This document shows positions 17,890-26,338 of a stretch of 64,000 nucleotides of DNA, in pieces (position 1 is the first letter of the stretch; every line of letters begins with the position of its first letter). The notes beneath the pieces are model-generated. The model was not told the origin of the DNA, made no database searches, and saw only the letters and a program-made list of their open reading frames with translations. This DNA is from Falsiroseomonas tokyonensis (GTDB lineage: Bacteria; Pseudomonadota; Alphaproteobacteria; Acetobacterales; Acetobacteraceae), in contig NZ_JAFNJS010000001.1 in the NCBI RefSeq assembly GCF_019024325.1, positions 744,001-808,000 on the forward strand, read 5' to 3'. The position numbers were made by a program, and so were the translations under genes.

Positions 17890-18653
17890 GCAAGGACGCC
17901 ATCCTGGGCGCCATCCGCCGCGGCCTGAAGCGCGGCCCGCTGCCGGCGGACCAGCAGGCCATGCTGGCCGGCCGCATCGCCACCCATCCGCGCCACCTCA
18001 TCCCCGCCCGGTCCCGCCTGCCGCGCGCCGAGCAGATCGCGCTGTTCATCCGCAATGTGGAAAAGGAATTCGGCACGGTCGAGCGCGTGCCGGACCACGC
18101 CGCCATCCCCGCCGCCGTAGCGGACTACCTGGCCGCGCAGAACCTGCCGTCGCGCATCGTCATGGCGCCGCATCCCGACCTCACCGGGATCGACTGGTCC
18201 ACCCGCCCGATGCTGGAGCGGGAGGCGCGGCGGGCGCAGGATGGCGATGCCGTCTCCCTCCAGCATGCCTGGGCCGGCATCGCGGAGACCGGCACGCTGG
18301 TGCTGCCCTCCGGCGCGGAACGCCCGACCACGCTGAACCTGCTGCCCGATACGGAAATCGCCGTGCTGCGCGCCTCCGACGTGGTCGGCGCCTATGAGGA
18401 GGCCTGGGACCGGCTGCGGGCGGGGGCACAGGATTCGCTGACCGGCGGCTTCATGCCGCGCAACATCATGCTGGTCACCGGCCCCTCCCGCTCCGCCGAT
18501 ATCGAGCAGACGCTGGAGCTCGGCGCGCATGGCCCGCGCCGCCTGCATATCCTGCTGGTGGAGGACGAGCCGGCGCCCCGCATGGAAAGCCCCGCCGAGG
18601 CGCGGGCCGAGGCCACCACCCAGCCGGGCGCCCCCGCCGCCCCGGGCGATTGA
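17886..18653 (+). CDS. lutC: LutC/YkgG type lactate utilisation protein
   Basis: A 255-residue LUD-domain protein with MSKDAILGAIRRGL at the start, then SLQHAWAGIAETGTLVLPSG, LNLLPDTEIAVLRASDVV and the conserved end MLVTGPSRSADIEQTLELG followed by HGPRRLHILLVED. It is the third subunit of the lactate oxidation complex. It overlaps the 80-residue ORF upstream by four bases and is followed directly by the smr gene. The final 25 residues are an alanine/proline-rich tail not typical of the family. Confidence 0.92.
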   Translation: MSKDAILGAIRRGLKRGPLPADQQAMLAGRIATHPRHLIPARSRLPRAEQIALFIRNVEKEFGTVERVPDHAAIPAAVADYLAAQNLPSRIVMAPHPDLTGIDWSTRPMLEREARRAQDGDAVSLQHAWAGIAETGTLVLPSGAERPTTLNLLPDTEIAVLRASDVVGAYEEAWDRLRAGAQDSLTGGFMPRNIMLVTGPSRSADIEQTLELGAHGPRRLHILLVEDEPAPRMESPAEARAEATTQPGAPAAPGD

Positions 18654-18661
18654 GACAGGCC

Positions 18662-19213
18662 ATGCGCGAAAAGCGGCTGAACCAGGCCGACCTCGCGCTG
18701 TGGCGCGCCTTCACCGCGGAGATCCGGCCGCTGTTTGGCCATCAGCGCCCGCCCGCGCCGCCCGCCCCCGCGGCACCGGCACCGGAGCCCCCGGCCCAGC
18801 TCGCCATCGCGCCCGCGCCCAAGAAGCCAGCCCGGCCGCTGCCGCCGCCCGAGATCCGGGTGGGGGAGGTGCCGGGCGGGCTCGACCGCAAGCGCTGGCA
18901 GGCGCTGCGCCGCGGCGATATGCGGGCGGAGCGCACGCTGGACCTGCACGGCCGCCGGGTGGCGGAGGCGCATCTGGTTTTTCGTGCGTTTCTGCACCGC
19001 GCGGCCGCCGAAGGCGTGCGCACCGTGACGGTGGTGACCGGCAAGGGCCCGCAGCCGGAGGGCGGCATTCTGCAGCGCGAACTGCCGCACTGGCTGAACG
19101 ACCCCGACATGCGCCCCCTGGTGCTCGGCGCCGCGCATCCGCACCCCACGAATTCCGGTGCCGTGAACCTGCTGCTGCGCCGTCGCCGCACCAATACGCC
19201 GACACGGCGATGA
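18662..19213 (+). CDS. Smr/MutS2-type endonuclease domain protein
   Basis: A 183-residue protein with a proline-rich linker (residues 25-65) and a C-terminal Smr domain: TLDLHGRRVAEAHLVFRAFL with the conserved LDLHG, VTVVTGKGPQPEGGILQREL with the TGKG motif, and AHPHPTNSGAVNLLLRR. Smr domains nick nucleic acids in characterised homologues. A TTG at 18650, overlapping the lutC stop codon, is an alternative start. In many alphaproteobacteria smr follows timA-mltA and precedes an XRE regulator; here only the smr-XRE half is found and it sits behind lutC. Confidence 0.88.
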   Translation: MREKRLNQADLALWRAFTAEIRPLFGHQRPPAPPAPAAPAPEPPAQLAIAPAPKKPARPLPPPEIRVGEVPGGLDRKRWQALRRGDMRAERTLDLHGRRVAEAHLVFRAFLHRAAAEGVRTVTVVTGKGPQPEGGILQRELPHWLNDPDMRPLVLGAAHPHPTNSGAVNLLLRRRRTNTPTRR

Positions 19214-19608
19214 CCCCCTTCGGCGCAAGGCTTCGCATGCTGCGACGCCAGCGGCGGGTGACGCTGAAGGACATGGCGACCCACCTCCAGGTCTCCTCCG
19301 CCTATCTCTCCGCGCTCGAACACGGCCATCGCGGCCGGCCCTCGGCCGGGCTGGTGCACCAGGTGAACGAGTTCTTCGGCCTGATCTGGGACGAGGCGGA
19401 GGCGCTGTCGGAACTCGCGAAACTCTCCCATCCGCGCGTCACGCTGGACACCGCCGGGCTGACGCCGGAGGCGACGGCGCTGGCCAATCGCCTGGCCGAG
19501 GGCATCCACCGGCTGAGCCCGCAGACTGTGGCCGCGATGCACGGGCTGCTGGACCGGGAAGTGCCGGCCGGGGAGAAGCCGCGGCTGCGGCGGGCGGCGG
19601 GACGGTAG
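19210..19608 (+). CDS. XRE-family helix-turn-helix regulator
   Basis: A 132-residue DNA-binding protein whose N-terminal helix-turn-helix covers about residues 5-60 (FGARLRMLRRQRRVTLKDMA, then LQVSSAYLSALEHGHRGRPS). The C-terminal half (LTPEATALANRLAEGIHRLS) is helical with no effector domain. The ATG overlaps the smr stop codon by four bases. This smr-XRE pair is conserved in alphaproteobacteria. Target genes are unknown. Confidence 0.85.
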   Translation: MTPFGARLRMLRRQRRVTLKDMATHLQVSSAYLSALEHGHRGRPSAGLVHQVNEFFGLIWDEAEALSELAKLSHPRVTLDTAGLTPEATALANRLAEGIHRLSPQTVAAMHGLLDREVPAGEKPRLRRAAGR

Positions 19609-19660
19609 GGGGCGCGGTCCCGGCCCCCACCCCGACCAGCCTTCGGCGTCGCGGCAGTGC

Positions 19661-19740
19661 CGCAACCCCCCGTGAACGGGGGAGGGGGCAGTACCCTCTC
19701 CCGTTTACGGGGGAGGGTGGCCGCGCAGCGGCCGGGTGGG
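19661..19740. repeat. GC-rich intergenic hairpin repeat (CCCTCTCCC type)
   Basis: Downstream of the XRE gene lie several overlapping inverted repeats, including ACCCTCTCCCGT / ACGGGGGAGGGT at 19693-19718 and CCCCCC / GGGGGG around 19666-19686. The motif CCCTCTCCC...GGGGAGGG recurs at 26200-26225 and 41495-41519, so these are copies of one intergenic repeat family. The element sits between convergent genes and may also act in termination. Confidence 0.6.
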
Positions 19741-19758
19741 GGCCCGCCCGCCCGCCCC

Positions 19759-20808
19759 CTACCGCGCGTGCCCGTCCCGCAGCAGCGCCGGCAGCTTCTG
19801 CAGGTCGAGCCCTTCCAACAAATCGTCGGCGGACAGGCTGCTGCCCGTCATCGCCTCCAGCACCGCCACCGCCGCCTGGGTCATCGGCATCGGCAGGCCG
19901 CGCGCCGCCCCCAGGCGCAGCCACAGCGCCAGGCCATAGGTGACGCTGACCGCCAGCTGCGCCACGTCCAGCCCGCGCAGGCCGGGGGTGGGGCGCGCGG
20001 CGGCCAAGGCGCGGGCCATGACGGGCAGCGGGCCCTGCGGCACGCCGCCGCGGCGATGCAGCGCGGCGGCCAGGCTCGGCACCGCATGGCCATAGGCGGT
20101 GGCCAGCGCCAGCCGCTCCGCATCCAGCCGCTCCGCCAGGCGGCAGATGGCGGGCGTCATGCGGCCATGCTGGTCCCAATCCTCCCCGGCCTCGATCCGG
20201 GTGACGTTGCCCAGCGCGAGCGCCGCCTGCAGCACCGGCTCATGCGCCGCCAGCGCCGTGCCCAGCGCGTCGCCCAGCGGCAGGAAGTCCATGCCGAAGA
20301 GATCTGTGCAAAGCCGCGCCAGGGGTTCGGCGGCGGCGGCGGGAATGCTGGCGAGCTCCACCCGCTCCGGCAGGGCCAGGATGCGCAGCTCGTCGCCGGA
20401 CAGGCGCTCCGCCACCACCGGCGGCGTGGCCAGGGCGCCGATCGGGGCGCGGCGGCCGGCGCGGGCCAGCAGCCGGTCCAGCAGCAGCGGCGCCAGCGAA
20501 TGGCTGGGCGCCAGCAGCACCGGCACGCCCTCGGCCAGCATCGGCACGATGCGGCGCAGCACCGGGCCCAGCGCATGCGGCGGCACGCTGACCAGCACGG
20601 CGTCGGCCCCGGCCAGGGCGCGGGCGACATCGACCGCCACATCCACCCGCGCGGTGCCGGAGATCACGCCCTGCACCGCCAGGCTGCTGCCGATGCCATG
20701 CGTGCCGCCGCCGCGCGGCGACCACAGCGCCGCCCGATGCCCCCGGCTGACGGCCAGCGCCGCCGCCCCCGGCCCCACCGCACCCGCCCCCAGGACAGCC
20801 AGGCGCAT
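19759..20808 (-). CDS. NAD/NADP octopine/nopaline dehydrogenase family protein
   Basis: A 349-residue oxidoreductase with an N-terminal Rossmann fold (MRLAVLGAGAVGPGAAALAV) and VLVSVPPHALGPVLRRIVPM. The C-terminal helical domain contains HEPVLQAALALGNVTRIEAG and LDAERLALATAYGHAVPS, which match the catalytic histidine and helical motifs of opine dehydrogenases. Such enzymes join an amino acid and a 2-oxo acid reductively, in some bacteria for opine-type metallophores, but no nicotianamine-synthase-like gene is adjacent. There is no ribosome binding site before the ATG; an 18-codon ORF (20814-20870) ends just upstream. Confidence 0.72.
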   Translation of the reverse strand: MRLAVLGAGAVGPGAAALAVSRGHRAALWSPRGGGTHGIGSSLAVQGVISGTARVDVAVDVARALAGADAVLVSVPPHALGPVLRRIVPMLAEGVPVLLAPSHSLAPLLLDRLLARAGRRAPIGALATPPVVAERLSGDELRILALPERVELASIPAAAAEPLARLCTDLFGMDFLPLGDALGTALAAHEPVLQAALALGNVTRIEAGEDWDQHGRMTPAICRLAERLDAERLALATAYGHAVPSLAAALHRRGGVPQGPLPVMARALAAARPTPGLRGLDVAQLAVSVTYGLALWLRLGAARGLPMPMTQAAVAVLEAMTGSSLSADDLLEGLDLQKLPALLRDGHAR

Positions 20809-21065
20809 GCGGGTCAGGCCGCGGGGCGCGGCGCCGCGCGGCGCCGGAAAGAGGGCGGGATCAGCGTCATGAGGCGGACCTTACAGGGGCTTGCAGGGTT
20901 CCGCACCCTGCCGTGACCCGCGGCGGTGCACAACGCGGCCGGTGCGGCATGACGGTGCCCTGCCCGCCACCGGCGCGACAAAAGATGCGGAGCCGGTCCG
21001 GTGTTCACGGGATGGTCGTCAAGCCTTCATTGCCCTGCCTTGGATCGCTGTCTTAATGCTTCTCC

Positions 21066-22025
21066 ATGCAGGCAACCGCTCGACTGACCGCGCCCGAGGT
21101 GCTTCGCCCGCGCAAGCTGCTGCGGCGCAAGCCCATCCAATTCTCCGCCTCGGACCCGGAAGGGCTCTGGGGGGATGTGCTGGGCCTGCGGCCCCTTGGC
21201 GGGCGCTTCCGGGCGGTGCGCCGGCTGGTCTCCCTGCTGCTCTGGACCCTGGTCGCCATCCCGATCCAGGCCCTGCTGCTGCTGCTGCCGGGCCGCGGCC
21301 ACATCGCCTTCGCCCGGGTCTATCACCGCACCCTCTGCGCCCTGATGGGGCTGCGCATCCAGGTGGTGGGGGAGCCGGCGAAGCAGGCACCCGTGCTCTT
21401 CGTCTCGAACCATTCCTCCTGGCTCGATGTCCTGGTGCTCGGCGCGACGCTGGAGGCGGCCTTCGTCGGCAAGTCCGAGATCGAGGGCTGGCCGCTGATC
21501 CGCACCGTGGCAAAGCTCGGCCGCACCGTCTTCGTCAGCCGCAAGCGCACCGGCACGAAGGGGGAGGCCGATGCCATCCGTTCCCGCCTGGCCGAGGGCG
21601 ACAGCCTGATCCTGTTCCCGGAGGGCACGACCAGCGATGGCGGCCGCGTGCTGCCCTTCCGCAGCGCCTTTCTCTCCGTCGCCGATACCGCGCGGGTGGT
21701 GCAGCCGGTCTCCGTGGTCTTCGACCGGCTGGGCGGCCTGCCGGCCTGCCGCCGCGACCGGCCGCTGTTTGCCTGGTACGGCGACACGGACATCTTCACC
21801 CATTTCTGGCGACTGGCGCGCCGCCCGGGCGGGCGGGCCACCATCATCCTGCATGCGCCGCTGCAGGCCGCGGACTGGCCGGACCGCAAGGCGCTGACCG
21901 CGGCCTGCGCCGGGGTGGTGGCGGATTCCTGCGCCACCCTGCGGCAGAACCGCCCGGCCCTGCCGCTGCGCGCCCCGGCGCCGCCGCGGCCGCGCCAGCC
22001 GGCGGCCGAGCTGCTGCCCGCGTGA
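21066..22025 (+). CDS. plsC: 1-acyl-sn-glycerol-3-phosphate acyltransferase-like protein (PlsC family)
   Basis: A 319-residue membrane-associated acyltransferase of phospholipid synthesis. A hydrophobic segment near residues 58-80 (LVSLLLWTLVAIPIQALLLL) precedes the acyltransferase domain with the HX4D motif NHSSWLD near residue 117, GKSEIEGWPLI and FPEGTTSDG near residue 185. The family also contains lyso-ornithine-lipid acyltransferases, so the exact acceptor cannot be read from the sequence. It lies alone between the divergent opine-dehydrogenase gene and miaB. Confidence 0.85.
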   Translation: MQATARLTAPEVLRPRKLLRRKPIQFSASDPEGLWGDVLGLRPLGGRFRAVRRLVSLLLWTLVAIPIQALLLLLPGRGHIAFARVYHRTLCALMGLRIQVVGEPAKQAPVLFVSNHSSWLDVLVLGATLEAAFVGKSEIEGWPLIRTVAKLGRTVFVSRKRTGTKGEADAIRSRLAEGDSLILFPEGTTSDGGRVLPFRSAFLSVADTARVVQPVSVVFDRLGGLPACRRDRPLFAWYGDTDIFTHFWRLARRPGGRATIILHAPLQAADWPDRKALTAACAGVVADSCATLRQNRPALPLRAPAPPRPRQPAAELLPA

Positions 22026-22217
22026 AGCCCGGGCGGGCCATGGGCTGCGCTTCCCGCTTGACCCGGCGCGGCGCGATCCCGCAGCCTGCCGCGGTGGAGC
22101 AAAAGACCTTCCTGGCCGCGGGCCAGAAGCGCCTCGCTTGACCCGGGCGCGCGGCCTGCGCAAATCCCCCGCTTCCCTCCGCCCGGCCCAGGGCGGGGCG
22201 GCGGAGTATGGCCCGGA

Positions 22218-23636
22218 ATGAAGCCTGAAGACCTGGATCGGCCTGGCCCCCCCAGGCGATTGTTCATCCGCAGCTGGGGCTGCCAGATGAACGTCTATGA
22301 CAGCGGCCGCATGGCCGATGTGCTGGCCCCGCTCGGCTATGCGCCGACCGAGACGCCGGAAGACGCCGACATGGTGGTGCTGAACACCTGCCATATCCGG
22401 GAGAAGGCGAGCGAGAAGCTGTTCTCCGAGCTCGGCCGGCTGCGCGTGCTGAAGCAGGCGAAGGAACAGTCGGGCCAGCGGATGATCCTGGCGGTGGCCG
22501 GCTGCGTCGCCCAGGCGGAGGGCGCCGAGATCACCGCCCGCGCCCCCTATGTGGACCTGGTGCTCGGCCCGCAGAGCTATCACCGGCTGCCCGAAATGGT
22601 CGCCCGCATCAGCCGCGCCACCGGCTCCGTCATCGAGACGGACTTTCCGGCCGAACAGAAATTCGACTTCCTGCCGGATTCCACCACGCCCCAGGGCGTC
22701 ACCGCCTTCCTCACCATCCAGGAGGGCTGCGACAAGTTCTGTTCCTTCTGCGTCGTCCCCTACACCCGCGGCAGCGAATACTCCCGATCTGCCTCCGCCG
22801 TGCTGGCGGAGGCGAAGCGCCTGGTGGCGCAGGGAGCGCGGGAGATTGCGCTGCTCGGCCAGAATGTGAATGCCTGGCATGGGGAGGGGCTTTCGGGCGG
22901 CAGCTGGTCGCTCGACCGGCTGTTGCTGGAATTGGCGGAAATCCCGGGCCTGGCGCGGCTGCGCTACACCACCAGCCATCCGCGCGACATGGACGATGCG
23001 CTGATCGCCGCCCACGGCCGCATCCCGCAGCTGATGCCCTTCCTGCACCTGCCGGTGCAGTCGGGGTCGGACCGCATGCTCCAGGCCATGAATCGCGGCC
23101 ACAAGGCGGATCTCTACCGCGGCATCGCCGACAGGCTGCGGCAGGCGCGGCCGGATATCGCCCTGTCCTCCGACTTCATCGCCGGCCATCCGGGGGAGAG
23201 CGAGGCGGACCACCAGGCCACCCTGAAGCTGATTGCGGATGTCGGCTTCGCGCTCTCCTATTCCTTCAAATACTCCCCCCGCCCCGGCACGCCCGCGGCG
23301 ACCGCCGGCCTGCAGGTGGCGGAAGCCGAGAAGGACCGCCGGCTGCAGGAAATCCAGGCCCTGCTGCGGGAACAGCAGGATGCCTTCAACCGGTCCTGCG
23401 TCGGGCAGGTCTGCGATGTACTGGTGACCGGCGCCGGCCGGCACGAAGGCCAGTTCGCCGGCCGCTCGCCCTGGCTGCAGCCGGTGCATGGCCTTGGTTC
23501 GGCGGCCATGACGGGCCAGATGGTGCGGGCGACCGTCACCGCCGCCCTGCCCAATTCGCTATCCGTCCGCCTCGAGGGGAATGAGGCGCTCGGTCCTCCG
23601 TCGCAAACGCCCCGTCAGGAGAAGGCCGCCGCTTGA
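22218..23636 (+). CDS. miaB: tRNA-2-methylthio-N6-dimethylallyladenosine synthase MiaB
   Basis: Radical-SAM enzyme that adds a methylthio group to i6A37 of tRNA. The 472-residue protein has the N-terminal cluster-binding domain ([24 protein letters not shown] and [11 protein letters not shown] each supply one cysteine), the radical-SAM motif [17 protein letters not shown], and a C-terminal TRAM domain ([20 protein letters not shown]). It begins the miaB-phoH-ybeY-corC operon, with each next gene overlapping the previous stop or lying close. Confidence 0.96.
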   Translation: MKPEDLDRPGPPRRLFIRSWGCQMNVYDSGRMADVLAPLGYAPTETPEDADMVVLNTCHIREKASEKLFSELGRLRVLKQAKEQSGQRMILAVAGCVAQAEGAEITARAPYVDLVLGPQSYHRLPEMVARISRATGSVIETDFPAEQKFDFLPDSTTPQGVTAFLTIQEGCDKFCSFCVVPYTRGSEYSRSASAVLAEAKRLVAQGAREIALLGQNVNAWHGEGLSGGSWSLDRLLLELAEIPGLARLRYTTSHPRDMDDALIAAHGRIPQLMPFLHLPVQSGSDRMLQAMNRGHKADLYRGIADRLRQARPDIALSSDFIAGHPGESEADHQATLKLIADVGFALSYSFKYSPRPGTPAATAGLQVAEAEKDRRLQEIQALLREQQDAFNRSCVGQVCDVLVTGAGRHEGQFAGRSPWLQPVHGLGSAAMTGQMVRATVTAALPNSLSVRLEGNEALGPPSQTPRQEKAAA

Positions 23637-24673
23637 ACACACCCCCCGCCGCGCTCAGCCTCCGCCCCCCGCCGCGCCCCGCCCTTCCGCGGGACAACAA
23701 CACGCAGCGTGTCGTCACCATGCAATTCGACGACAACCAGCTGCTGCCGCTGCTCTATGGTGAGCACGACCGGAACCTGGCGCGGATGGAAATCCGCCTC
23801 GGCGTCCGCCTCGGCAGCCGCGGCAACCGATTGACCATCACCGGCACGCCGGAACGCGCCGATGTGGCGGAAGCGGCGCTGATGGCGCTGTGGCGCAGAT
23901 TGCAGAAGGGGGAGCCGGTGGGCAGCGCGGAGGTGGAGGCGGCGATGCGGATGGCGGAGGGGGTGCAGGAGTCCGACCCCCGGCTGCCGCTGCAGGACCT
24001 GCCGGCGATCCGCACCCGCAAGGGCGCCATCGCGCCCCGCACGCCGGCCCAGGCCGCCTATATCGACGCGCTGGCGCGCAACGAGATGGTCTTCGGCGTC
24101 GGCCCCGCCGGCACCGGCAAGACCTACCTCGCCGTGGCGCAGGGCGTGGCCCTGCTGCAGGCCGGCCGCGTCGACCGCATCGTGCTGTCCCGCCCGGCCG
24201 TCGAGGCCGGCGAGAAGCTCGGCTACCTGCCGGGCGACCTGAAGGAGAAGGTCGATCCCTATCTCCGCCCGCTCTATGACGCGCTGCACGACATGATGCC
24301 GGCCGAACAGCTCACCCGCCGCATGGCGGCCGGGGAGATCGAGGTGGCGCCGCTCGCCTTCATGCGCGGCCGGACGCTGGCCCATTGCTACGCCATCCTG
24401 GACGAGGCGCAGAACACCACCGCGGCCCAGATGAAGATGTTCCTCACCCGCATGGGCGAGGGCAGCCGCATGGTGATCACCGGCGACCCCACCCAGGTGG
24501 ACCTGCCGCCGGGCCAGCGTTCGGGCCTCGCGGAGGCGCTTTCCATCCTCGAAGGGGTGGAGGGTATCACCGTGGCGAGATTTGCCGAGGAAGATGTGGT
24601 AAGGCATCCCTTGGTTGCGCGCATCGTCGCCGCCTATGGTCGCATGGACCAGGCGGCGCGCGGGCGCGGATGA
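23633..24673 (+). CDS. ybeZ: PhoH family protein (YbeZ), P-loop ATPase
   Basis: A 346-residue cytosolic ATPase with an N-terminal KH-like region and the PhoH domain: Walker [13 protein letters not shown] near residue 157, [16 protein letters not shown], Walker [11 protein letters not shown] near 260, and [11 protein letters not shown]. YbeZ works with the endoribonuclease YbeY in RNA processing. The start is a TTG that overlaps the miaB stop and follows AGGAGAAGG; an ATG 29 codons in (23720) lacks a ribosome binding site. Confidence 0.92.
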   Translation: MNTPPAALSLRPPPRPALPRDNNTQRVVTMQFDDNQLLPLLYGEHDRNLARMEIRLGVRLGSRGNRLTITGTPERADVAEAALMALWRRLQKGEPVGSAEVEAAMRMAEGVQESDPRLPLQDLPAIRTRKGAIAPRTPAQAAYIDALARNEMVFGVGPAGTGKTYLAVAQGVALLQAGRVDRIVLSRPAVEAGEKLGYLPGDLKEKVDPYLRPLYDALHDMMPAEQLTRRMAAGEIEVAPLAFMRGRTLAHCYAILDEAQNTTAAQMKMFLTRMGEGSRMVITGDPTQVDLPPGQRSGLAEALSILEGVEGITVARFAEEDVVRHPLVARIVAAYGRMDQAARGRG

Positions 24674-24731
24674 ATGGTGTACGGCGACGGCCCCCGCGCA
24701 GGGGGTCGCCGCCGGGGGCATTTGGAGAGCG

Positions 24732-25259
24732 ATGGAACCGTTAAGTAGTCATCCCGGCCGGGGCAAGCCTGCCAGGGCCGGGATGCAAAGCGAGGCGCCG
24801 GACATCACCGTCGTGCTCGCCACCCAGGCCTGGCGCGCCGCCGTGCATCGGCCGGAAGCGCTGGCCCGCCGCGCCGTGACCGCGGCCCTTCGGGAAGCCG
24901 GCGCGGCCGGCGCCGTCACCGTCCTGCTGACCGACGATGCCGAGGTCAAGCGTCTCAATTCCGGGCATCGCGACAAGGCCAAGCCGACCAATGTGCTGTC
25001 CTTCCCAGGCGGCATGCCAGGGCATCTGGGCGATATCGCCCTGGCTCTCGGCGTGGTGCGGCGCGAAGCGCGGGAGGCCGGTCGGAAGGCCGCCGACCAC
25101 CTGGCGCATCTGGTGGCCCACGGCGCCCTGCACCTGGCCGGGCACGACCACCTGGACGCCGGCGAGGCGCGGCGCATGGAACAGGCGGAGGCGCGCGTGA
25201 TGCGCCGCCTCGGCCGCCCCAACCCCTGGAAGGAGGGCCGGGGACGGCCAGCGACATGA
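24732..25259 (+). CDS. ybeY: Endoribonuclease YbeY, rRNA maturation
   Basis: Zinc-dependent RNase involved in 16S rRNA 3'-end maturation and ribosome quality control. The 175-residue product has the N-terminal pattern LLTDDAEVKRLNSGHRDKAK followed by PTNVLSFP and the metal site HLVAHGALHLAGHDH (H-x3-H-x5-H). I chose the ATG at 24732, which follows GGAG. The 58 bp separating it from phoH contain a bulged GC-rich hairpin at about 24681-24710 that could attenuate transcription between the two. Confidence 0.93.
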   Translation: MEPLSSHPGRGKPARAGMQSEAPDITVVLATQAWRAAVHRPEALARRAVTAALREAGAAGAVTVLLTDDAEVKRLNSGHRDKAKPTNVLSFPGGMPGHLGDIALALGVVRREAREAGRKAADHLAHLVAHGALHLAGHDHLDAGEARRMEQAEARVMRRLGRPNPWKEGRGRPAT

Positions 25260-26194
25260 GCGGCAACGGAGACCACGAGACCCAGGCTTCCCCGCTCGAG
25301 CGGCGCAACAGCCTGCTCTGGCGGATCCAGGGCCTGCTGCGCCGCCGTACCGCGGATACCGTCCGCGACCAGGTGGAGGAGCTGCTGGAGGGTCGGCAGG
25401 AGGAAGGCGCACCGCACGCGCCGGACGGCATCGGCGGCGGGCTGGACCTGAACGAGCGCGCGCTGCTCGGCAATGTGCTTCGGCTGCGCGACAAGGCGGC
25501 CTATGACGTGATGGTGCCGCGCGCCGATATCCTGGCGATGCCGGAGGACCTGACGCTCGACCAGGCCATCCGCCTGATCCAGCGCGAGGGCCATAGCCGC
25601 TTCCCGGTCTATCGGGAGAACCTCGATGACATCGTCGGCATGGTCCATATCAAGGACGTCTTCGCCGCGGTGGGCCGGGACCCCGCGAGCTTCTCGCTGA
25701 AGGCCATCCTACGCCGTCCGCTTTTCGTCGTGCCCACCATCCCGGTGCTGGACCTGCTGCTGCAGATGCGCGCGGCGCGGATCCACATGGCGCTGGTGGT
25801 GGACGAATACGGCGGCATCGACGGGCTGGTGACCATCGAGGACCTGGTCGAGACCATCGTCGGCGATATCTCGGACGAGCATGACGAGGTCGCGCCCGCG
25901 ACCATCCAGGACCGCCCGGACGGCACGGTCGAGCTCGACGCCCGCACCACGGTGGAGGCCTTCGAGCAGAAGTTCGGCGCGGTGCTGACCGAGGAGGAGC
26001 GCAGCGCGGATATCGACACGGTCGGCGGGCTGATCTTCACGCTTGCCGGCCGGGTGCCCGCGCGGGGCGAGCTGATCTCCCACCCCTCCGGCCTGGAATT
26101 CCGCGTGCTGGACGCGGATCCGCGTCGCATCCGGCGGCTGCGCGTACGGCGCCCGGGCGCGGCGGGCGAGCCGACGCGACAGGCGGCGGAATGA
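25256..26194 (+). CDS. CBS-domain protein, CorC/HlyC (TlyC) type without transmembrane region
   Basis: A 312-residue cytosolic protein with two CBS domains (MVPRADILAMPEDLTLDQAI at about residues 85-105 and FVVPTIPVLDLLLQMRAARI at 160-180, with the link VVDEYGGIDGLVTIEDLVE) and a C-terminal CorC_HlyC transporter-associated domain (VDARTT-like strand, FEQKFGAVLTEEERSADIDT, VGGLIFTLAGRVP). This is the soluble family member that follows ybeY in most alphaproteobacteria; older hemolysin labels are not evidence of toxicity. Its ATG overlaps the ybeY stop (ATGA). lnt, usually next, lies 32 kb away. Confidence 0.9.
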   Translation: MSGNGDHETQASPLERRNSLLWRIQGLLRRRTADTVRDQVEELLEGRQEEGAPHAPDGIGGGLDLNERALLGNVLRLRDKAAYDVMVPRADILAMPEDLTLDQAIRLIQREGHSRFPVYRENLDDIVGMVHIKDVFAAVGRDPASFSLKAILRRPLFVVPTIPVLDLLLQMRAARIHMALVVDEYGGIDGLVTIEDLVETIVGDISDEHDEVAPATIQDRPDGTVELDARTTVEAFEQKFGAVLTEEERSADIDTVGGLIFTLAGRVPARGELISHPSGLEFRVLDADPRRIRRLRVRRPGAAGEPTRQAAE

Positions 26195-26199
26195 AAAAT

Positions 26200-26225
26200 C
26201 CCTCTCCCCTGGACGGGGGAGAGGG
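26200..26225. repeat. Intergenic hairpin CCCTCTCCCC / GGGGGAGAGGG
   Basis: A 10-bp stem starting six bases after the corC-like stop codon, belonging to the same repeat family as 19661-19740 and 41489-41633. It may terminate corC transcription but lacks a T-tract. Confidence 0.55.
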
Positions 26226-26229
26226 CTCC

Positions 26230-26335
26230 TAAAGCACCATCGGTTCACACTGAATCAGTGTGAACCAATTTCGTGCTTTAGAAACAATAGCTTCTACAGC
26301 ACGAGATCTGTCCATTCGGACAGATCGTGCTGTAG
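26230..26335. repeat. 106-bp double-hairpin element, copy 1
   Basis: Two consecutive hairpins. The first has outer arms TAAAGCAC (26230-26237) and GTGCTTTA (26273-26280) enclosing GGTTCACACTG / CAGTGTGAACC with loop AAT. The second (26294-26335) pairs CTACAGCAC and GATCTGTCC with GGACAGATC and GTGCTGTAG, with a two-base bulge. A copy of the same length and about 80% identity lies at 62213-62318, with compensatory stem changes. The element fills the gap between convergent genes (corC-like and glf). Confidence 0.85.
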
Positions 26336-26338
26336 ACC

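Noticed and set aside
20814-20870. 18-codon ORF just upstream of the opine dehydrogenase-like gene
   Set aside because: It ends five bases before the ATG and could couple translation, but the ribosome binding site is only moderate and the peptide is low-complexity, so I do not list it as a gene.
24681-24710. GC-rich hairpin between phoH and ybeY as a terminator
   Set aside because: The stem has a two-base bulge and no T-tract, and the operon continues through ybeY and corC; at most a weak attenuator.
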